Source: Ophiura sarsii (Eukaryota > Echinodermata > Ophiuroidea > Amphilepidida > Ophiuridae). Taken from it: DNA of 64,000 nucleotides. The stretch spans positions 88,658,690-88,722,689 of the forward strand of contig CM069443.1 of assembly GCA_035610835.1 (NCBI GenBank). The letters run 5' to 3'. Every line of letters begins with the position of its first letter. Within the stretch, counting starts at the first letter, position 1. Positions 59,726 to 64,000 of the stretch are shown in pieces. The notes under the pieces are model-generated. The model had not been told where the DNA came from. It saw only the letters and a program-made list of their open reading frames with translations, and did no database searches. The position numbers and the translations under genes were made by a program.

Positions 59726-60402
59726 CACTGAAAACTTAAACTAGTCAGACACAGGCTGGACTAACTTTAAACTAGTCGAGCAGGTTAGTCAAGCCTGCTG
59801 GACTAGCTTAAACTAGTCAAGCCTGCTAGATAGGTTATGACCGACTTGACTAGCTTAAGGTTAGGCCTGACTAGCTTGATTTGTTCTGCTGGACTAGTCT
59901 GTGGCTGGACTAGCTTATTAGACAAGCTGACTTGACTAGCTTAAGGTTAATCAAGCTGGCTAGACTAGATTTAGGTTTGTCAAGGCACTGAGATAAAATG
60001 TCAATGGTGGCATGCAGATAAGACGTACTTCATCACCGGTCTGGTTTTGCTAGCCAATCCAGACGTAATTTGCCGTAGTTATTTCATTGTGTGGCCAAAT
60101 TGTGTACATCATAGTGTTTGCCAACATCTGTAAACTATTTTATGCTACATTTTGTTTGGAATGACGACTCAGAGTAGGAAAAAACTAACTGTCTAAAGCT
60201 AGTCAAGATATATGCACCATCTGGACTAACTTAAAGCTAGTCGAGCGATGAGCCTAAACTAGTCCAGCTTAGGACGGTCTAGAAGTCGCGCAACTAACGT
60301 AAAGCTAGTCCAGCATTGCTGGACTAGGCTAAAGCTAGTCAAGATGGACACCATCTGGACTAGCTTTAAGTTAGTCAGGCTGACCAGTTTGGGTTTTCAG
60401 TG
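59726..60402. mobile_element. 677-bp inverted element full of CTAGTC motifs
   Basis: Ends CACTGAAAAC / GTTTTCAGTG. Many copies of (G)GACTAG(C)TTAA / TTAAACTAGTC lie on both sides of a motif-poor centre (about 59990-60180). AACAGGAG precedes and AACAGGTG follows, a possible 8-bp duplication with one mismatch. No ORF. Confidence 0.65.
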
Positions 60403-61069
60403 AACAGGTGATTAAACGCAATCAAGCAACGTATTTTGCTCAACATTTTAGCAGCGTACATGAGTGATGATTAAAAGCAAACATTGACTAAGTTTCCATT
60501 TTGCTGGTTATTTACCATGGCTAATCTAAATCCCAGATTAACTTTAAGTAATAGACTAAATATTCCAGGTCTAGTCTGTCTCGGGTCTAGTCCACCAGTT
60601 TCGTAAAGTTTAAAAATGTGCTGATATTAAATTGTATTATTATTTAAATTAAATACATTTGTCGTTGCACACCATTTAGTCATTTCATTATTTTATTGTT
60701 GACGCCACCAAGATTATCATATGGTAGTTATGTCAAGACAATCGAACACTAACCTGGTACGATGCAGAGCAAACACACAGAAAGAAGAGCAGGTTGACAC
60801 AGAAGCTAAACGGAGCTTGTCTCCCAATCCAAGCCTGTGTGCACACAGTAGACTGGCGTGACCACTTTTCTTTCTCCCTTATTGTTGTACCAATGCAGGG
60901 TACATGTATAACAACTTGTAACACGGTGCAAACACCAAACGATAAATATAAAAGTCAAACTAGAGGAACAGATGAACACACTGTAAACTGTAACACACCG
61001 AAGAACAAATCGAGGGAACATATATACAAGATGACTCTCATGGAGTTCAAAATATGACTGTGGACTGTT
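60403..61069. other. DNA 3' of the pol; possible LTR not delimited
   Basis: On the minus strand this follows the Pol end. A 3' LTR would be expected here, but with one copy only I cannot place its borders. Some CTAGTC motifs persist near 60578-60600. Confidence 0.4.
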
Positions 61070-61770
61070 TTAGTAATCCACCACAAAGTCCTTGAGGTGA
61101 GATGGAGGCTTAGCTTACTATGACGTCCAGAACGTCTCAGACCACTGGTTGCAAGACTAGAATCCGTTGGAGCCGTAGTGTACGCTCCGGATGAAGATGG
61201 ACTGGCAACCGCAGGTGTCGGAGGACTAAGGTCATGTGTGTCCGTAACAGGGTGTGCAGGCTGAATACCCTGCTCAGCATTTGATGCAGGAGTAGAAAGC
61301 TCAACTGGAATGACAGGAGGATCTGGTGGTGTCGGAATCATGTCTATTGAGGATTCATCATCACAAGCATGGGCACCGAGGCGACCTGGGCGAGGGTGTG
61401 GGGTGTGTTCCCGCAAAGATGGGACTTTGTAGCATTCACACTTCCTGATGCGACAGGAGGCGTTCCTTAACTGTGAGCCAATGAACTTGCGAACATTACA
61501 CCACGTACCGTCAATGGACGTGACTAAGTAGCAATTCCTGGCATGTGACTTATCACGGTCAGTATAAAGGTACACAAGATCACCAACATCAACCTGTGAC
61601 GAAAAGATGGACTGTTTGTGAAGACTCTTCGACCGCTCACTGGACTGGTGGTTAGACTTGCGCAGTTGCCAGTTGATGCTGTGACTGAATGAGCTGCTGG
61701 TCACAAATGGGGATTTGTTGATTGCTGAACTGATCACGCTGATACCACATCTCCCGTGCAGAAAGACCAC
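60955..61770 (-). pseudogene. integrase C-terminal region with Pro/Ser-rich tail
   Basis: VDVGDLVYLYTDRDKSHARN looks like the SH3-like C-terminal integrase domain; a Cys-rich stretch and a long Pro/Ser/Thr-rich tail follow. Near 61105 the frame leaves the one expected at the Pol end, so the last about 50 residues are out of frame. Confidence 0.7.
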
Positions 61771-61789
61771 ATGACCTTATGCGGGCATT

Positions 61790-62236
61790 TCAGTTGGCTA
61801 TGGCGATGGAGAGACCAAGGTCAGTTGTTGGGTTGCCCATAGGGTCGAGACGAATCAACTCGTCTTCTAGCTCACGTACAGCTTTCTCAGCAACTGGGTT
61901 TTTATTGACATTCTTAATGCGGCCTATTTCCAAGGTCAAACGGTACTGTTTTAGAAGTTTATCTTCGGTAAGGCGTACAAAGCCAGGAGCTGGATCAGTT
62001 CGAATAACTGCTGGAGGACCATCTAGTGGGTGTAGCTCTATGCACAAGCGTATTAACACATCCCGGAGAGTTTCGTGGCGTTCATTGTCTATGATACATG
62101 CCGTAGTGTACGATGTAGAGGTCTCCCGGAGAACAAGAATGTACTGACGATTGCGTCGCATGACGTCAGCTGCAAATGGTACGCCAACGGTTTCTGGAGG
62201 ATCACCTGTAGACTGAGCCAGAAGTGACTGTGGCAT
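61790..62236 (-). pseudogene. integrase catalytic core
   Basis: D,D-E residues appear in [10 protein letters not shown] (first D), VIRTDPAPGF (second D) and NPVAEKAVRELEDEL (E). The spacing fits a retroviral-type integrase core. A Cys-x2-Cys lies immediately upstream in the same frame. The frame ends near 61790, before the C-terminal domain. Confidence 0.82.
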
Positions 62237-63249
62237 GTTACTGAGGGATGCACAATGGCGACAGCCTGATGTGACTTGGTCAATAACATGGTCTCATCTA
62301 GATCCAGGGCATAAAAATGACGCTGTGTGACTGAGCGAAGCTGGTGTCTAGTCGGGTGATCAAGCTGAATATGAAGTGCTGTCAATAACCCACTAAGAAC
62401 CTGGCGGGGAACAATGATGCACTCAAGGGTAAGCGACAGTGGTTGGTCACGGTGAACGACTAATAAACCATCTTTGGCAACTGTGGCGACCTGAAGGTAT
62501 CGCTTAACATCCTTTACGTTGGTTGCCTTCTTTGATGGACGTGTGCCTTGAATGAGGTGTGCGTGACATCGTCTCATATCAGGGTATTCCTGTTGGATAC
62601 TTGTCCAGGCTGATCTGCTAGTAAATGGTAGACGAGCATGACCAGACATAATATCCTGGGTAGATATTCGGAGAACCGTTGATTCTTCCTCACGCTTCAC
62701 AAAGGTACAGACTTGACATCCTGGTTCAGTGCAATCAGGAGCATTACGGCTAGCAAAATCAGATGGTATGTTGGCAGAGCCAGCAAGTTGGCGTACAGAT
62801 GCTTGGTATCGACTGACTGTAGACTGAAAGGTAGAAACTCGCGGGCTTGCGGAGAATTCTCCACGACACAGCTTGCCGTAGGCTTGAACGCATGGCTTGC
62901 TATCAGTGAGAATACAAGCATTGTGATGAGACTGGATGATGAAGGGGCTGAAGTGCTTGGTAGCAGCTGATATGGAGAGACCTTCGACCTGACAAGGTAA
63001 CCACGTAGGTTGACGGCCACGAAGCTTAGCACTGAAGAAGCCAGCCAGGTGTGGTTTCCCATTGCATGTTATATACAGTGTTGCTCCAATGCTGTGTTTC
63101 TTGACAGAACCATCTGTAACTATCCACAGTTGGTCATCGGGGTGTGGATGGGTAATTGTGTGGGATGAGGTAAGAGCTGCTTGGGTGATACACCTCATCT
63201 GTCCATGGTATCTTGTCCTGTGACTGTAAACCAGCAATGGCATTATCAA
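62089..63249 (-). pseudogene. RNase H and integrase zinc-binding region
   Basis: RNase H acidic residues are visible in [12 protein letters not shown] (D), [11 protein letters not shown] (E), [14 protein letters not shown] (D) and [10 protein letters not shown] (D). A middle section with [11 protein letters not shown] follows, then [13 protein letters not shown], the two His of the integrase H2C2 finger. The Cys pair lies in the frame of the next fragment, so a frameshift falls between about 62240 and 62300. The sequence after it in this frame is a shadow. Confidence 0.82.
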
Positions 63250-63688
63250 GTGGGCTGAGGAGAAGAGAACAGTTGGGAATCACCCGAGCCAGTACTTTAT
63301 ATGCGCCGATAAAGGATCGAAGACCACATACATTACTTAGAGTGGAACAGGAGCTGAGGGTCGCTACTCTATGAGGACTAGCCTGAAGGGTACCGCTGGA
63401 CCAGATCCACCCTAGGATCATCGTACTTTTAGGACATATGATAGTCTTGGAGGCAGATAGACGGAGGTTGCATTTGTTCAGAGCATTGAGAACCAATTCC
63501 CAGTTATGAAGAAGCTCTTCCACTGTGTTGCCTCCACAATACAAGTCATCAGCAAGCTTGGCAATGACTCCCTTTTCGAGAAGATCACCGAGAACAAGGC
63601 ACATTAGCTCTTCCAGTGCAGTTTCTGAGCCTGGCATTCCCATTGCTGATCTAGTGTAGACACGTATTCCACGGAACGGTGTAGCCAC
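63134..63688 (-). pseudogene. reverse transcriptase, catalytic C-terminal part
   Basis: [20 protein letters not shown] is the motif B region and [12 protein letters not shown] holds the Asp pair of motif C, here L-A-D-D rather than Y-x-[19 protein letters not shown] and [17 protein letters not shown] are the thumb/connection typical of Ty3-type RT. The frame is lost around 63190, shortly before the RNase H. Confidence 0.85.
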
Positions 63689-63699
63689 ACCGCAGTACT

Positions 63700-63981
63700 T
63701 TATCGATCCACGAAACAGAGGAATCTGGTAAAACGCGCTTGTATAAGGTCAGTCGCTATAAGAAATTTCCACTTCGCTATGTTTCGTACTGTAGAATCTA
63801 CGTTTGACGGCTGTGGTTTGCTGTAACGTCCGACTTCTCCAAAGGCAGTTACGAGACGAAATCCACCACTGGGTTTCTTTACCAAAAAGGTTGGGTTAAG
63901 GTACTTAACGGTGACATTGATGTCTTCAGGACGGGCAAAAACGTCTTGCTGTTCAAGCTCATCAAATTTTTGTTGTAGCAT
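63700..63981 (-). pseudogene. reverse transcriptase, N-terminal part
   Basis: Shows [20 protein letters not shown] (the fingers region) and [11 protein letters not shown], where the Asp of ATDL is the first catalytic residue of the palm. The frame breaks just after this motif, near 63695. It continues the polymerase of the fragment at 63134-63688. The true protein start lies beyond the window; the internal Met is not an initiation site. Confidence 0.8.
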
Positions 63982-64000
63982 TTGGAGCTTGTCTGTTGCG

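Larger units (their letters stand above)
61070..64000 (-). mobile_element. Ty3/gypsy-type retrotransposon pol, frameshifted, cut by window end
   Basis: Domain order on the minus strand is reverse transcriptase, RNase H, zinc-binding plus integrase core, then a C-terminal tail, the order of Ty3-type elements. The pol is broken into at least five frames. No env-like gene, gag or protease is inside the window; the 5' part lies beyond 64000. The Pol stop expected from the family lies at about 61070-61072, in another frame than the last fragment. Confidence 0.85.

Noticed and set aside
62697..63062. Additional frames on both strands across the pol region
   Set aside because: Shadows of the RNase H frame, which carries the conserved acidic residues.

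Overview
The window looks like AT-rich animal nuclear DNA. It has kilobase-scale introns with canonical GT-AG borders, coding exons of only 50-220 bases, tRNA-derived repeats, many TIR-flanked non-autonomous DNA transposons, foldback elements and a Ty3-type retrotransposon. There are no operons and no long uninterrupted host ORFs. The protein sequence plus the repeat mixture (TA-, TTAA-, 8-bp and 9-bp target duplications, TACAGGGTGTCCC ends, Crypton-type recombinase pieces) suggest a marine invertebrate. An echinoderm or other ambulacrarian is my best guess, but this is not proven.

One host gene dominates: the 3' part of a myosin phosphatase targeting subunit gene (PPP1R12/MYPT family) on the + strand. 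Six phase-compatible coding exons (15255-15476, 27830-27900, 35416-35563, 36391-36525, 42119-42169, 43074-43160) encode 237 residues. They run from a Ser/Tyr/Gly-rich low-complexity start, through a Ser/Thr-rich linker, to the family's C-terminal coiled coil and leucine zipper. An in-frame stop directly upstream of the ATG at 15255 makes an M20-like short form from an internal start plausible. The exon may instead be internal and use a weak acceptor at 15251, joined to a possible 27-base exon at 1376-1402. The ankyrin-repeat and PP1-binding half would lie upstream of the window.

The introns and flanks are crowded with repeats. From left to right: a 27-bp-TIR element (321-1082); a decayed Crypton-like pseudogene (2875-3162); a 1.3-kb element with a 9-bp duplication carrying two tRNA-like segments (5238-6542); several MITEs (7553-8002, 8343-8745, 8924-9839); a tRNA-containing repeat with copies at 10.5 and 33.1 kb; a foldback element (18336-18929); a TTAA MITE nested in another TIR element (20629-21678); a 2.8-kb TTAA element with long TIRs holding a 19-bp minisatellite (28686-31516); a Crypton/DUF3504-like exon (33581-33852); and a 3.9-kb array of about 63 copies of a 62-bp unit (37644-41540) inside the intron that splits the coiled coil.

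After the gene (43161 onward) there is presumed 3' UTR and intergenic DNA. It holds further MITEs, a Harbinger-like element, a degenerate mariner-like element, two abutting TTAA palindromes (55983-57066), a hAT-like element with an 8-bp duplication (57529-58239) and a CTAGTC-rich inverted element (59726-60402). The last 3 kb carry a frameshifted Ty3/gypsy-type pol on the minus strand, cut off by the window end. No true tRNA or rRNA gene and no CRISPR array is supported.
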